Below the pieces are notes generated by a model, which was given only the letters and a program-made list of their open reading frames with translations, ran no database searches and was not told the origin of the DNA. A stretch of DNA of 26,526 nucleotides from a virus. Positions within the stretch are counted from its first letter, which is position 1, and each line of letters starts with the position of its first letter. The position numbers were made by a program, and so were the translations under genes. Of the stretch, positions 1 to 7,014 are shown in pieces. The DNA is taken from positions 1-26,526 of the IMG/VR virus record IMGVR_UViG_3300043395_002192, one strand, 5' to 3'.

Positions 1-1
1 A

Positions 2-457
2 AATTTAAGAGATGTCAATGCAAACATATCAGGGTATCAAGTTGCATTAGGTAATGAAGAAAAAATGGTGACTATGTATCTTAGTGATAATGATCAGATG
101 AGTAGTTCAATTCTTAAACCAAAAAAGCATCTTGAAAATCACCCAACAGTTCATTTTGAGGGAACTGAAGAAGTTGAAATGAAACGTCTTGATAGCTATT
201 TTGATGAGACTCAAACTTTTAATTTTATTAATATGGATGTTCAGGGATATGAACTTGAAGTTTTGAAAGGTGGTGGAAAAACACTACAACATGTTGACTA
301 TGTGTATTGTGAGGTCAATAGAGACGAAGTTTATGAAAATAATGCTTATGTCGAAGAGTTAGACGAATTTTTGAGTGATTACAATATGAAAAGAGTTGAA
401 ACAGAATGGTCTGGTGGAATTTGGGGCGATGCACTTTACATTAGGGGAGTAGAATGA
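2..457 (+). CDS. FkbM-family methyltransferase, C-terminal part (5' truncated by window edge)
   Basis: The reading frame is open from base 2, so the gene starts outside the window and about 151 residues are visible. The segment MDVQGYELEVLKGG followed by a V-x-C-E-V-N stretch is the hallmark of FkbM-type SAM-dependent methyltransferases, where the Asp/Gly/Glu region closes the active site. The family usually O-methylates sugars or polyketides. The stop overlaps the start of the next glycosyltransferase gene in an ATGA junction, so it is the first visible member of a five-gene glycan operon. The acceptor is unknown; a sugar on the virion or on host surface glycan is an inference from the neighbours. 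Confidence 0.85.
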   Translation, partial: NLRDVNANISGYQVALGNEEKMVTMYLSDNDQMSSSILKPKKHLENHPTVHFEGTEEVEMKRLDSYFDETQTFNFINMDVQGYELEVLKGGGKTLQHVDYVYCEVNRDEVYENNAYVEELDEFLSDYNMKRVETEWSGGIWGDALYIRGVE

Positions 458-1305
458 CTATTAGTTATAATAGACTAGGATCTAATGGACGCTTGGGAAA
501 CCAAATGTTTCAATATGCTTCTTTGAGAGGTATTGCAGAACATAGGGGGTTTGAATGGATGATTCCAAGACCAGAAAGTTATGGAGATTCTAATTATGGA
601 CTTTTTGATTGCTTTAAGATGTCAACAGTCCAGGAAAAAAATTTTGGAATTTTAGAAGCAGATAGCTATGCTACAGGACAATTCCATTTCTCTAAGGAAT
701 TTTATGATAATTGTCCAGACAATATAAATCTTCATGATCATTTTACGACGGAAAAATATTTCTTAAATGTAGAAGATGTGATCCGACGAGATTATACTTT
801 TAAAGATGAGATTTTAAATCCTTGCAAGGAAATGATCGATAGTTTTGAAAATCCTATATTTCTACATGTTAGAAGAGGAGATTATCTCGCACACCTAGAT
901 GCTCATCCTGTTTGTGCGATTTCATATTATCGAAAAGCTCTAGAGTTTTTCGATAATGATTGTCCTGTTTTTATTTTTTCCGATGATATTGGATGGTGCA
1001 AAGAACAAGAGTTATTTGCTGATGACAGATTTATGGTATCGGAATATAAACAACGTTATCCTCAACTTTCTGATACTTTGTATGGAAAGCAAAAATCATT
1101 GATTCCATATTTTGATTTATGCATGATGTCTCTTTGTGATGGTGGAATTATTGCTAATAGTACATTGAGTTGGTGGGGTGCTTGGCTAATAGAAAACCCA
1201 ACACAACCAATTGTTGCTCCTAATCCTTGGTTTGGGAAATTTTATGACCATTATAATATGAGTGATCTCATTCCCGATGAGTGGATAGAGGTATCTTATG
1301 AATGA
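454..1305 (+). CDS. GT11 alpha-1,2-fucosyltransferase-like glycosyltransferase (copy 1)
   Basis: The 283-residue protein has the GT11 landmarks in order: GRLGNQMFQYASLRGIA near residue 12, the GDP-binding HVRRGDYL near residue 138, and NSTLSWWGAWL near residue 235. Family length is about 270-300, so it looks complete. GT11 enzymes transfer fucose (or a related sugar) from GDP-sugar in the cytoplasm. A GGGGAG ribosome site precedes the ATG, which overlaps the upstream stop as ATGA. A paralogue lies at 2112-2918, with one other glycosyltransferase between them. GT11 membership is firm; donor and acceptor are not known. Confidence 0.9.
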   Translation: MTISYNRLGSNGRLGNQMFQYASLRGIAEHRGFEWMIPRPESYGDSNYGLFDCFKMSTVQEKNFGILEADSYATGQFHFSKEFYDNCPDNINLHDHFTTEKYFLNVEDVIRRDYTFKDEILNPCKEMIDSFENPIFLHVRRGDYLAHLDAHPVCAISYYRKALEFFDNDCPVFIFSDDIGWCKEQELFADDRFMVSEYKQRYPQLSDTLYGKQKSLIPYFDLCMMSLCDGGIIANSTLSWWGAWLIENPTQPIVAPNPWFGKFYDHYNMSDLIPDEWIEVSYE

Positions 1306-2125
1306 TCTTACTTTTTTGATGCCATGTAGAATAGAAAGTAATGATAGACTTAAAAATATTATTACCACAATTGGCTATTTGCATTATAATTTTCCAGAAT
1401 GTTCTATTATTGTAAAAGAACTTGATAAAGAATCTGTATTTACGCAGCAAGTAATTCCAGTCATAAGAAATATTTTTGGATATATCCCAGAAAATTTAAA
1501 TCACATTTATGAAAGGTCTGATGATCCATTTTTTCATAAAACTAGAATTTTAAATGATTTAGTTTTGGCATCTGAAACTGATATAGTTTACAATTACGAT
1601 ATTGACCATTTATTACCAATTGATAGCTATAGAAAAGCACATGAAATGATTAGCAGTGGAAATTACGATGCTGTTTATTGTTATGGAGTAGGAGTATATC
1701 AATATCTTGTAGATTATTCAGTTGAAATGTTCAATGAATTCATTGAATCTAAGTTTGATTTAAATGTTTTGTCTCCTGGTTGTAATATATCTCCTTCCGT
1801 AATGGGGTTAGGGCAAATGATTCGAAGGAGATCGGAAATAGATTCTTATATGTGGAATGAAAATTTTATGGCTTGGGGACCAGAAGATTGTGAATTTTTA
1901 TATAGAATACAGGTTCTAGGATATAAAGTAGGTAGAATAAATGATATATGCTACCATTTAAATCACGAAAGAACATTTAATTCTCACTACCATAATCCAA
2001 AGTGGAAGGAGAATATGGATATTTGGCAAAATATTAGAACGTGGGACAAAAATAAAATAATTGAATATTATGAAAATCAAAATTATGTCAGTGAACGAAG
2101 GAGTTATTTGAATGTTAGCGTTTAA
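1298..2125 (+). CDS. glycosyltransferase, GT2/GT7 galactosyltransferase-like fold
   Basis: This 275-residue protein starts with a strand typical of a GT-A fold (FLMPCRIES). It has an acidic YNYDIDHL motif near residue 103 that fits a metal-binding DxD element. Its C-terminal half carries MAWGPEDCEFLYRIQ and YHLNHERTFNS, resembling the C-terminal galactosyltransferase/GT7 signature (W-G-x-E-D and H-x-x-H). It overlaps the previous gene by 8 nt and is itself overlapped by the next gene by 14 nt, as in a translationally coupled operon. The GT-A assignment is good; the exact family and sugar are inferred only. Confidence 0.78.
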   Translation: MNDLTFLMPCRIESNDRLKNIITTIGYLHYNFPECSIIVKELDKESVFTQQVIPVIRNIFGYIPENLNHIYERSDDPFFHKTRILNDLVLASETDIVYNYDIDHLLPIDSYRKAHEMISSGNYDAVYCYGVGVYQYLVDYSVEMFNEFIESKFDLNVLSPGCNISPSVMGLGQMIRRRSEIDSYMWNENFMAWGPEDCEFLYRIQVLGYKVGRINDICYHLNHERTFNSHYHNPKWKENMDIWQNIRTWDKNKIIEYYENQNYVSERRSYLNVSV

Positions 2126-2918
2126 TCATCTTGGAAAACTGGGCAGACTTGGAAATCAGATGTTTCAATATGCCTCTTTACGAGGTATTGCTAGAAATCG
2201 TGGATATGATTTTTGCATTCCAAGCCACAATCAAGTGGTTAAGGATCCATATGGATTTGACTTGAAGATAGAATTATTTTATCCTTTTGAAATGTCTCAT
2301 GTAAGTTCACGTAATATTAAACTTCTTGATAGGGGATATGCTCCAGTAGCAGAAGAAAAACATTTTCATTTTGATGAACTTCTTTTCCATATGTGTCCAG
2401 ATGAGATTTCTCTTGCTGGATTTTTTCAGTCTGAAAAATATTTCAAACATATTGAAAATGAAATACGCGAAGACTTCACATTCAAGGACAATATTTTTAG
2501 TCCGTGTAAAGAAATGATTGATTCAATCGATGAAGCAATTAGTTTACATGTAAGACGAACTGATTATCTCCAAAATCCAAATCATACTACTTTAGATATG
2601 GATTATTATGAAAAGTCTTTATCTAAAATGGATGATAATCTTCCGATAATAGTTTTTTCTGATGACCCTACATGGTGCAAAGAACAAAAACTTTTTGAAA
2701 GTGATAGATTTATGATATCTGAGTCTAATGATCATTATGTCGATTTGTGTCTTATGACTTTGTGTAAATATCATATTATTGCTAATAGCTCATTTAGTTG
2801 GTGGGGTGCTTGGTTATCAAAATCAAATAAGGTAATTGCACCTTCAAAGTGGTTCGGTGAAGGTAATATAGATAAAAATACTAAAGACTTAATTCCAGAT
2901 AGTTGGACAGTAATATGA
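2112..2918 (+). CDS. GT11 alpha-1,2-fucosyltransferase-like glycosyltransferase (copy 2)
   Basis: Second GT11 gene, 268 residues, with GRLGNQMFQYASLRGIA near residue 10, LHVRRTDYL near 147 and NSSFSWWGAWL near 222. The first motif is identical to copy 1, and KEMIDS and WCKEQ stretches are also shared, so the two are recent paralogues with divergent middle regions. An AAGGAG site lies 8 nt before the ATG. HVRRTDYL replaces HVRRGDYL of copy 1 in the donor site, which may mean a different specificity. The order GT11-GT2-GT11 suggests sequential action on one glycan; this is inference. Confidence 0.9.
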   Translation: MLAFNHLGKLGRLGNQMFQYASLRGIARNRGYDFCIPSHNQVVKDPYGFDLKIELFYPFEMSHVSSRNIKLLDRGYAPVAEEKHFHFDELLFHMCPDEISLAGFFQSEKYFKHIENEIREDFTFKDNIFSPCKEMIDSIDEAISLHVRRTDYLQNPNHTTLDMDYYEKSLSKMDDNLPIIVFSDDPTWCKEQKLFESDRFMISESNDHYVDLCLMTLCKYHIIANSSFSWWGAWLSKSNKVIAPSKWFGEGNIDKNTKDLIPDSWTVI

Positions 2919-3709
2919 TGGATAAAAATAAATCTACTTATAAACTTAAAAATTTTGGGCCAGTATATTATTTGAATCTTGATGATCAACCAGAGAGAAA
3001 AGAGTATATGGAAGATCAATTTAAATATTGGGAAATAGAAAACTATACTCGAATTTCTGCATACGATGGTAGAAACGATGATCTAAGTGATATTATTTCT
3101 GGTAGGTATCCTGAAATGATGACTTCAGGTGAAATTGGATGTGTTACGTCTCATTTGAAAGCAATTAATCATTGGTATAATACCTCTGATAGTCCTTATG
3201 CGATTATCATGGAAGATGACTGTGATATTAGTCTTGCACATTATTGGAATTTTACTTGGTCTGATTTTATTGCAAAAGTTCCTTATTCTTGGGATGTAAT
3301 TCAGCTTGCAATTATTTGTACTGGGAATATTGTTGTTCCAATTCATACAAGATTTGTAAATGATTTTTCTACCGCATGTTATGTAATCACTAGACATCAT
3401 GCTGAAAAATTAATTAAATTCCATATTAGAGGAGAAAAATATAAATTAGATAATGGCGTAAAACCTCGTCCAGTTGCTGACGATCTCATTTATAATTCTG
3501 GATGTACATATGCGACACCTATTTTCTTGTATAAAATTGAATTGGGATCTTCTATTCATCCTGAGCATATTGATATCTTTCATAAAAATAGTTATAGTGG
3601 AATTCTTAATTTCTGGCAACAAGCTGGAGCACAAATGACATTAAATCAAATTACTGATTATGATCCATATCTTGGTAGGATCACAGAACCAACTGGCGAA
3701 GGGTCTTGA
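2915..3709 (+). CDS. GT25-family glycosyltransferase (LPS-biosynthesis type)
   Basis: The protein begins with a VYYLNLDDQPERKEYM strand typical of GT25 enzymes. GEIGCVTSHLKAINHW and the acidic AIIMEDDCDIS motif (metal and nucleotide-sugar binding) follow near residues 70-110. GT25 includes bacterial LPS galactosyltransferases. The ATG at 2915 overlaps the preceding stop, so I prefer it to an upstream in-frame TTG at 2903; an ATG at 2918 is also possible. It is the last gene of the glycan operon. Its 3' end overlaps the -35 box of the porin promoter, so there is no spacer between the two transcription units. Confidence 0.86.
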   Translation: MMDKNKSTYKLKNFGPVYYLNLDDQPERKEYMEDQFKYWEIENYTRISAYDGRNDDLSDIISGRYPEMMTSGEIGCVTSHLKAINHWYNTSDSPYAIIMEDDCDISLAHYWNFTWSDFIAKVPYSWDVIQLAIICTGNIVVPIHTRFVNDFSTACYVITRHHAEKLIKFHIRGEKYKLDNGVKPRPVADDLIYNSGCTYATPIFLYKIELGSSIHPEHIDIFHKNSYSGILNFWQQAGAQMTLNQITDYDPYLGRITEPTGEGS

Positions 3710-3739
3710 CATGCCACGATAATCATGTTAAGATAAATA
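3706..3739 (+). promoter_or_regulatory. composite sigma70 / T4-late-like promoter of the porin gene
   Basis: TTGACA (3706-3711), a 17-nt spacer and TAAGAT (3729-3734) preceded by TGT form a strong sigma70-type promoter with an extended -10. GATAAATA (3732-3739) overlaps the -10 and matches the T4-type late motif NATAAATA. The same fusion is found at psbA. It drives a leader of about 110 nt before the porin ATG. The -35 lies inside the stop region of the preceding gene. Confidence 0.75.
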
Positions 3740-3850
3740 AATCAAGTGACGAATGCCTCAACTACTTGCTGTAGTCGCTTGAACTAACGGAGTTACGTCG
3801 AAACTCCTTACATCCGCAGGTAAACTCTGCGAGAAAATATAGAGGTACTT
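3740..3850 (+). promoter_or_regulatory. structured 5' leader of porin mRNA
   Basis: The leader contains three consecutive inverted repeats. The first has inner arms ACTAC/GTAGT inside a CAAGTG/CGCTTG outer helix around 3743-3782. The second is GGAGTT/AACTCC (3789-3794 with 3802-3807). The third is CGCAG/CTGCG (3815-3819 with 3827-3831). A GAGG ribosome site then lies close to the ATG. None is followed by a T-run, so these look like mRNA-stabilising or translation-control hairpins rather than terminators. No known riboswitch class is recognised. Confidence 0.5.
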
Positions 3851-5335
3851 ATGTTTAAATCCGCTTTCGCAGCAACTCTTGCTGCAACTCCACTTGTCGC
3901 TGGTGCTGCGTTCGCAGAACCTTACGGTCCTTATGTGGATATGCCCCAAGTAACTAGCATCACTCAGTTCTCTGATGTTCGCCCTACTGATTGGGCGTAT
4001 CAGGCACTTAGCAACCTTGTAGAGCGTTATGGTTGCGTTGCTGGTTATCCTAACAGCACCTTTGGTGGTGGATCATCAATGACCCGCTATGAGGCAGCAG
4101 CACTTCTGAATGCTTGCCTCGATCGTGTGACTGAAGTTACCGATGAACTCAAGCGTCTGCAAGCTGAATTTGCTTCCGAACTTGCTGTTCTTCGTGGTCG
4201 TGTTGATAAACTGGAAACTCAGGTTGGTCAACTTGAGGCAACTCAGTTCTCTACTACTACCAAACTGCGTGGTGAAGCTTCTTTCGTTCTGGGTGGTGTT
4301 AGCAACGCTTGGACTCCTGGCGCAACTGCTAGCACGAATGTTGGTGAAACCGCATTCAACTATGACCTTCGCCTGAACTTTGATACTTCGTTTACTGGCA
4401 AAGATCTGCTTCGCACTCGTCTGCGTTCTGGTAACTTCTCAAGCCAACCTTTTGGTTCTTCTGCTTCGCTCTTCAAACTTGATAAAGCAGAATCCACTTC
4501 TGATGCCGTAAAGATTGACCGTCTGTACTATCAGTTCCCTGTTTTTACCAAGGGTCTGACTGCTACTGCTGGTCCTCTGGTTCGTAATACTGAGATTGCT
4601 TGGATTCCTTCCGCATATAAGTCGGAAATCCTTGACTTCTTCCAACTTGCTGGTGCTCCTGGTGTCTATAACAAGGCAACTGGTTCTGGTTTTGGACTCC
4701 AGTATGTTCAACCTGGTAAGAAGGGTGGATTCGTTGCTGGTGTCAACTATGTTGCTCAAAGTGGCGCTGATTCCACTAAAGGTGAGTTCAATGAAACTGG
4801 TGCTCTGAATACGATGGCACAAATCGGTTATCGTGCTCCTCAGTACGGTATTGCCTTTGGTTATCGTTATGGTACTGAAGGAACTCGTGTTCGTACTTAT
4901 AATGGCGTTCTGGGTTCTTCTGGTGTTCTTGCTCCTGGCCAAACCTCTAACGGTTATGCTCTGAGTGCTTATTGGCAACCCAAGACTTCAGGAATTATTC
5001 CTTCGGTCTCTGCTGGTTATGGTTGGAACACCGTAAGTCGCAATGCTCTGAATCAGACTACTCCTAATGGTGCTACCGATTCTCAGACTTGGTATGCTGG
5101 TCTGCAGTGGTCTGATGTGTTTGCTAAGGGTAATGGTGCCGGTTTCGCTATCGGTCAACCTGGCAACGCTGAAGGTCTGTCTAAAGATGCCCTCATGTGG
5201 GAAGCATTCTACAAGTATCGTGTAAGTGATCATATCACGATTACTCCTGCTGTATTTTATGTTTCTAACAATCAGGCATTTGCAGGTGCATCTTCTAATT
5301 ACGGAGCAGTGGTTCAAACAAAATTTACTTTTTGA
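3851..5335 (+). CDS. cyanobacterial-type outer-membrane porin (SLH domain + OprB-like beta-barrel)
   Basis: The 494-residue protein has a signal peptide of about 22 residues ending A-F-A. An SLH domain (about residues 36-95, FSDVRPTDWAYQALSNL ... RYEAAALLNACLDR) follows, then a heptad-rich coiled coil (about 93-131) and a long Gly/aromatic-rich barrel ending in terminal phenylalanine (QTKFTF), the outer-membrane insertion signal. This matches host Som-type porins that anchor to peptidoglycan-linked polymer through SLH and form pores for small solutes or iron. Codon use and G+C are visibly higher than in the neighbouring glycosyltransferases, suggesting acquisition from a host. Strong promoter, own leader and terminator make it a single-gene unit. 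It is intact in length and frame. Its role in infection (nutrient influx, receptor masking or replacement of host porin) is inference. Confidence 0.92.
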   Translation: MFKSAFAATLAATPLVAGAAFAEPYGPYVDMPQVTSITQFSDVRPTDWAYQALSNLVERYGCVAGYPNSTFGGGSSMTRYEAAALLNACLDRVTEVTDELKRLQAEFASELAVLRGRVDKLETQVGQLEATQFSTTTKLRGEASFVLGGVSNAWTPGATASTNVGETAFNYDLRLNFDTSFTGKDLLRTRLRSGNFSSQPFGSSASLFKLDKAESTSDAVKIDRLYYQFPVFTKGLTATAGPLVRNTEIAWIPSAYKSEILDFFQLAGAPGVYNKATGSGFGLQYVQPGKKGGFVAGVNYVAQSGADSTKGEFNETGALNTMAQIGYRAPQYGIAFGYRYGTEGTRVRTYNGVLGSSGVLAPGQTSNGYALSAYWQPKTSGIIPSVSAGYGWNTVSRNALNQTTPNGATDSQTWYAGLQWSDVFAKGNGAGFAIGQPGNAEGLSKDALMWEAFYKYRVSDHITITPAVFYVSNNQAFAGASSNYGAVVQTKFTF

Positions 5336-5348
5336 GTAATAAATAATA

Positions 5349-5409
5349 TTACCTGACTTGTTCGCACTTTTCAGGTAAAGATTGGAGGGCAGAAATGTCC
5401 TCCTTTCTT
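5349..5409 (+). terminator. double hairpin terminator after the porin gene
   Basis: Hairpin 1 has arms TTACCTGA (5349-5356) and TCAGGTAA (5371-5378). Hairpin 2 has arms GGAGGGCA (5384-5391) and TGTCCTCC (5396-5403) with a GAAA tetraloop and a following TTTCTT tract. The second hairpin is the likely rho-independent terminator. Confidence 0.8.
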
Positions 5410-5410
5410 G

Positions 5411-5418
5411 TATAAATA
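5411..5418 (+). promoter_or_regulatory. T4-late-like promoter box TATAAATA
   Basis: An exact TATAAATA lies two bases after the terminator tail. No convincing coding gene starts just downstream; hli begins 210 nt later. It may give a late hli transcript or a short untranslated RNA, or be a chance match in AT-rich DNA. Confidence 0.4.
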
Positions 5419-5566
5419 GTATTGCGAACAAGTTAGAGTAGAACTATGACTTCCCAAAGTCCAAGAGTATATACTTATAAAATCACCACAAGGCACGACT
5501 TGCTGTGAACCGTATCGGTCAGTAAACTGTAAGCATTTATACTTAAAAAAGTTAAGAGATGCTGAC
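5419..5566. other. non-coding stretch between porin terminator and hli promoter
   Basis: No convincing gene is seen; a 20-codon ATG frame at 5445 has no support. The stretch TGCGAACAAGTTA (5423-5435) is complementary over 13 positions (one G-U) to 5354-5366, in the loop of terminator hairpin 1, so a long-range RNA helix is possible in read-through transcripts. Confidence 0.5.
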
Positions 5567-5603
5567 ATGGGGGGTTGACAACTTCCCATTTTTGATATAT
5601 ACT
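5567..5603 (+). promoter_or_regulatory. terminator-like hairpin fused to sigma70 promoter of hli
   Basis: TTGACA (5575-5580), 17-nt spacer, TATACT (5598-5603). The -35 box sits in the loop of an inverted repeat ATGGG (5567-5571) / CCCAT (5586-5590) followed by a run of T, with an inner GTTG/CAAC pair. The arrangement resembles the module at 22893-22929 closely. Confidence 0.75.
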
Positions 5604-5630
5604 TCTGTAACAGTTCTTTACAAAACTTAT

Positions 5631-5840
5631 ATGACTGTAACAAAAAACGAATTTGGACAAATGAATATGTGGGCAAAAGAACCTTCTATGTACATGACTA
5701 AAGAAGATCTTGAGCGTTATGGTATTGAACCTTATGCAGAACGGGCACAAAGAGCAAATTCTAGATGGGCTATGATTGGAATTATTTCTGGTATTATTTC
5801 TTATAGTCTTACTGGAAATCTTTTCTTTGGTATCTTCTGA
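5631..5840 (+). CDS. hli: high-light-inducible protein (Hli), copy 1
   Basis: This 69-residue protein ends with AERAQRANSRWAMIGIISG and a single transmembrane helix, the chlorophyll a/b-binding-like Hli motif (E-x-x-N-x-R-x-A-M). Hli proteins sit in the thylakoid membrane, bind chlorophyll and carotenoid, and protect photosystem II during assembly or excess light. ATG 5631 is chosen because it lies just downstream of the promoter; longer in-frame starts overlap the promoter. No clear Shine-Dalgarno site is visible. The stop overlaps the next small gene as ATGA. The motif has S where the family usually has G (N-S-R instead of N-G-R). Confidence 0.88.
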   Translation: MTVTKNEFGQMNMWAKEPSMYMTKEDLERYGIEPYAERAQRANSRWAMIGIISGIISYSLTGNLFFGIF

Positions 5841-5926
5841 TGACTGAAGCAATTTTTACTGTAACCAGTGTTGTATTTTTGGTGCTTCTAAGTTTTTCTG
5901 TAGAGAAACTTTGCGAAACTTATTAA
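5840..5926 (+). CDS. 28-residue single-helix membrane peptide between two hli genes
   Basis: The frame starts at an ATG overlapping the hli stop (ATGA) and ends at TAA 5926. The product is MTEAIFTV..., one hydrophobic helix at about residues 5-21 and a charged V-E-K-L-C-E tail. Size and topology recall small photosystem or cytochrome b6f subunits, but I do not recognise a family. The tight coupling to hli and the helical product argue that it is real. Confidence 0.6.
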   Translation: MTEAIFTVTSVVFLVLLSFSVEKLCETY

Positions 5927-5968
5927 AACATATCATACTAATTTAAATAATTATTAATGGAGGAAAAC

Positions 5969-6091
5969 ATGAAAAATTTTGGATGGACTAAATCTGCTGA
6001 ACTTCTTAATGGAAGAGTTGCTATGCTATCATTTGTAGTCATGGTAATTGTGTATTTGAAAACTGGACAGCTAATTCCAACTATTTGGTGA
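5969..6091 (+). CDS. hli: high-light-inducible protein (Hli), copy 2
   Basis: The frame encodes 40 residues with a strong GGAGGA site 6 nt before the ATG. The sequence has the compact Hli core: GWTKSAELLNGRVAMLSFVV followed by a helix and TGQLIP, matching A-E-x-x-N-G-R-x-A-M and the conserved TGQ end. This is the canonical short phage Hli type, unlike the longer copy 1 with N-S-R. It is the last gene of the hli unit and is followed by a strong terminator. Role: photoprotection at photosystem II in the thylakoid. Confidence 0.92.
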   Translation: MKNFGWTKSAELLNGRVAMLSFVVMVIVYLKTGQLIPTIW

Positions 6092-6112
6092 GCTTAGTTT
6101 TAAGATAAATTT

Positions 6113-6151
6113 TAAACTCTGTTTCTAAATAAGAAACAGAGTTTATTTTTT
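6113..6151 (+). terminator. rho-independent terminator after hli unit
   Basis: Arms AAACTCTGTTTCT (6114-6126) and AGAAACAGAGTTT (6132-6144) form a 13-bp stem with a 5-nt loop followed by ATTTTTTT. Confidence 0.93.
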
Positions 6152-6152
6152 T

Positions 6153-6311
6153 ATGCCTAGAAATCAAATTACAAAAGATGAGATTAAATGCCTGATTTTA
6201 AAACAAAAACATAAACTTATAACTGAACCATATTATACTAGTGATCCAAAAGCAATGGCAAATAGACACTTAAATGAATTACTAGATAGAATAGAGGAAT
6301 ACAGGTATTAA
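6153..6311 (+). CDS. hypothetical protein, 52 residues
   Basis: The frame runs from ATG (just after the terminator tail) to TAA. The product MPRNQITKDEIKCL... is charged and predicted helical, with no membrane segment. It ends 4 nt before the C39 peptidase gene, so the two may be co-transcribed. A GAGG within its 3' end may serve as ribosome site for the next gene. Family not recognised; similar small proteins are common in cyanomyoviruses. Confidence 0.6.
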   Translation: MPRNQITKDEIKCLILKQKHKLITEPYYTSDPKAMANRHLNELLDRIEEYRY

Positions 6312-6315
6312 AAAA

Positions 6316-7014
6316 ATGACAATAGATCTTTATAACTTCTTCTTGCATTTCGATCCTAAAAATCCAAAACACGTTGCTGCTGTAGAACAATTTGGGAAAG
6401 ATTTGCTTCTTAAAGCAGAGGAGTTAATGCAAGATGAAGCAAATTGGGTAAGAATTTACAGAACAAAAGAAGAAAAACCACAAGCATCAATCTTACCAGT
6501 TCCTTATTATCCACAGACTGATAATTACAGAGATGCAAACCGAACCTGTAATTCTTCTTCTTGTGCAATGTGTTTAGAGTATTTTAAACCAGGAACTTTA
6601 AAAGGAGCAAAAGGTGATGATGCCTACGTTCAAAAAGTTTTTGCAATTGGTGACTCAACAGATCACGTTGTTCAAACCCGTGTTCTGGCGTCTTACGGAG
6701 TTAATTCACATTTTAGTTACGGTCTTTCTTTTTCTGACCTTGATCGTGAGCTTGCTGCTGGGAGACCCGTCGTTATTGGCATTCTTCATCGCGGTTCTTT
6801 ATCTGCACCTACTGGTGGGCACATGGTTGTAGTGATTGGTAAAACTCCATCAGGAGATTATGTAGTAAATGATCCTTATGGAAGTTTAAATGATGGTTAT
6901 ACTGGTGCAGTATTAAATGGAAAAGGTGCTGTGTATAAGAAGAGTGAACTTGCTCGTAGATGGTGTCCTGGTGGAAATGATGGTTGGGGTCGTATCTTTG
7001 ATATCAAACCATAA
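6316..7014 (+). CDS. C39-like cysteine peptidase / papain-fold hydrolase
   Basis: The 232-residue protein has a catalytic-type segment RTCNSSSCAM (Cys78), a histidine in GGHMVVVIG (about His169) and an aspartate in NDPYG (about Asp186), the Cys-His-Asp order of the C39-like (Peptidase_C39_2) family. VPYYPQTDN just before the Cys is also typical. No signal peptide or membrane segment is seen; about 60 N-terminal residues precede the domain. Such domains occur in phage cell-wall hydrolases and in processing peptidases. It converges with, and overlaps by 11 nt, the thermonuclease gene on the other strand. Endolysin function is possible but unproven. Confidence 0.8.
   Translation: MTIDLYNFFLHFDPKNPKHVAAVEQFGKDLLLKAEELMQDEANWVRIYRTKEEKPQASILPVPYYPQTDNYRDANRTCNSSSCAMCLEYFKPGTLKGAKGDDAYVQKVFAIGDSTDHVVQTRVLASYGVNSHFSYGLSFSDLDRELAAGRPVVIGILHRGSLSAPTGGHMVVVIGKTPSGDYVVNDPYGSLNDGYTGAVLNGKGAVYKKSELARRWCPGGNDGWGRIFDIKP

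Noticed and set aside
4439-4978. 179-codon minus-strand frame within the porin gene
   Set aside because: Fully inside a convincing porin frame, without ribosome site; a shadow of biased codon use.
5445-5507. 20-codon frame downstream of TATAAATA
   Set aside because: No ribosome site, too short, and no sign of a structured or membrane peptide.
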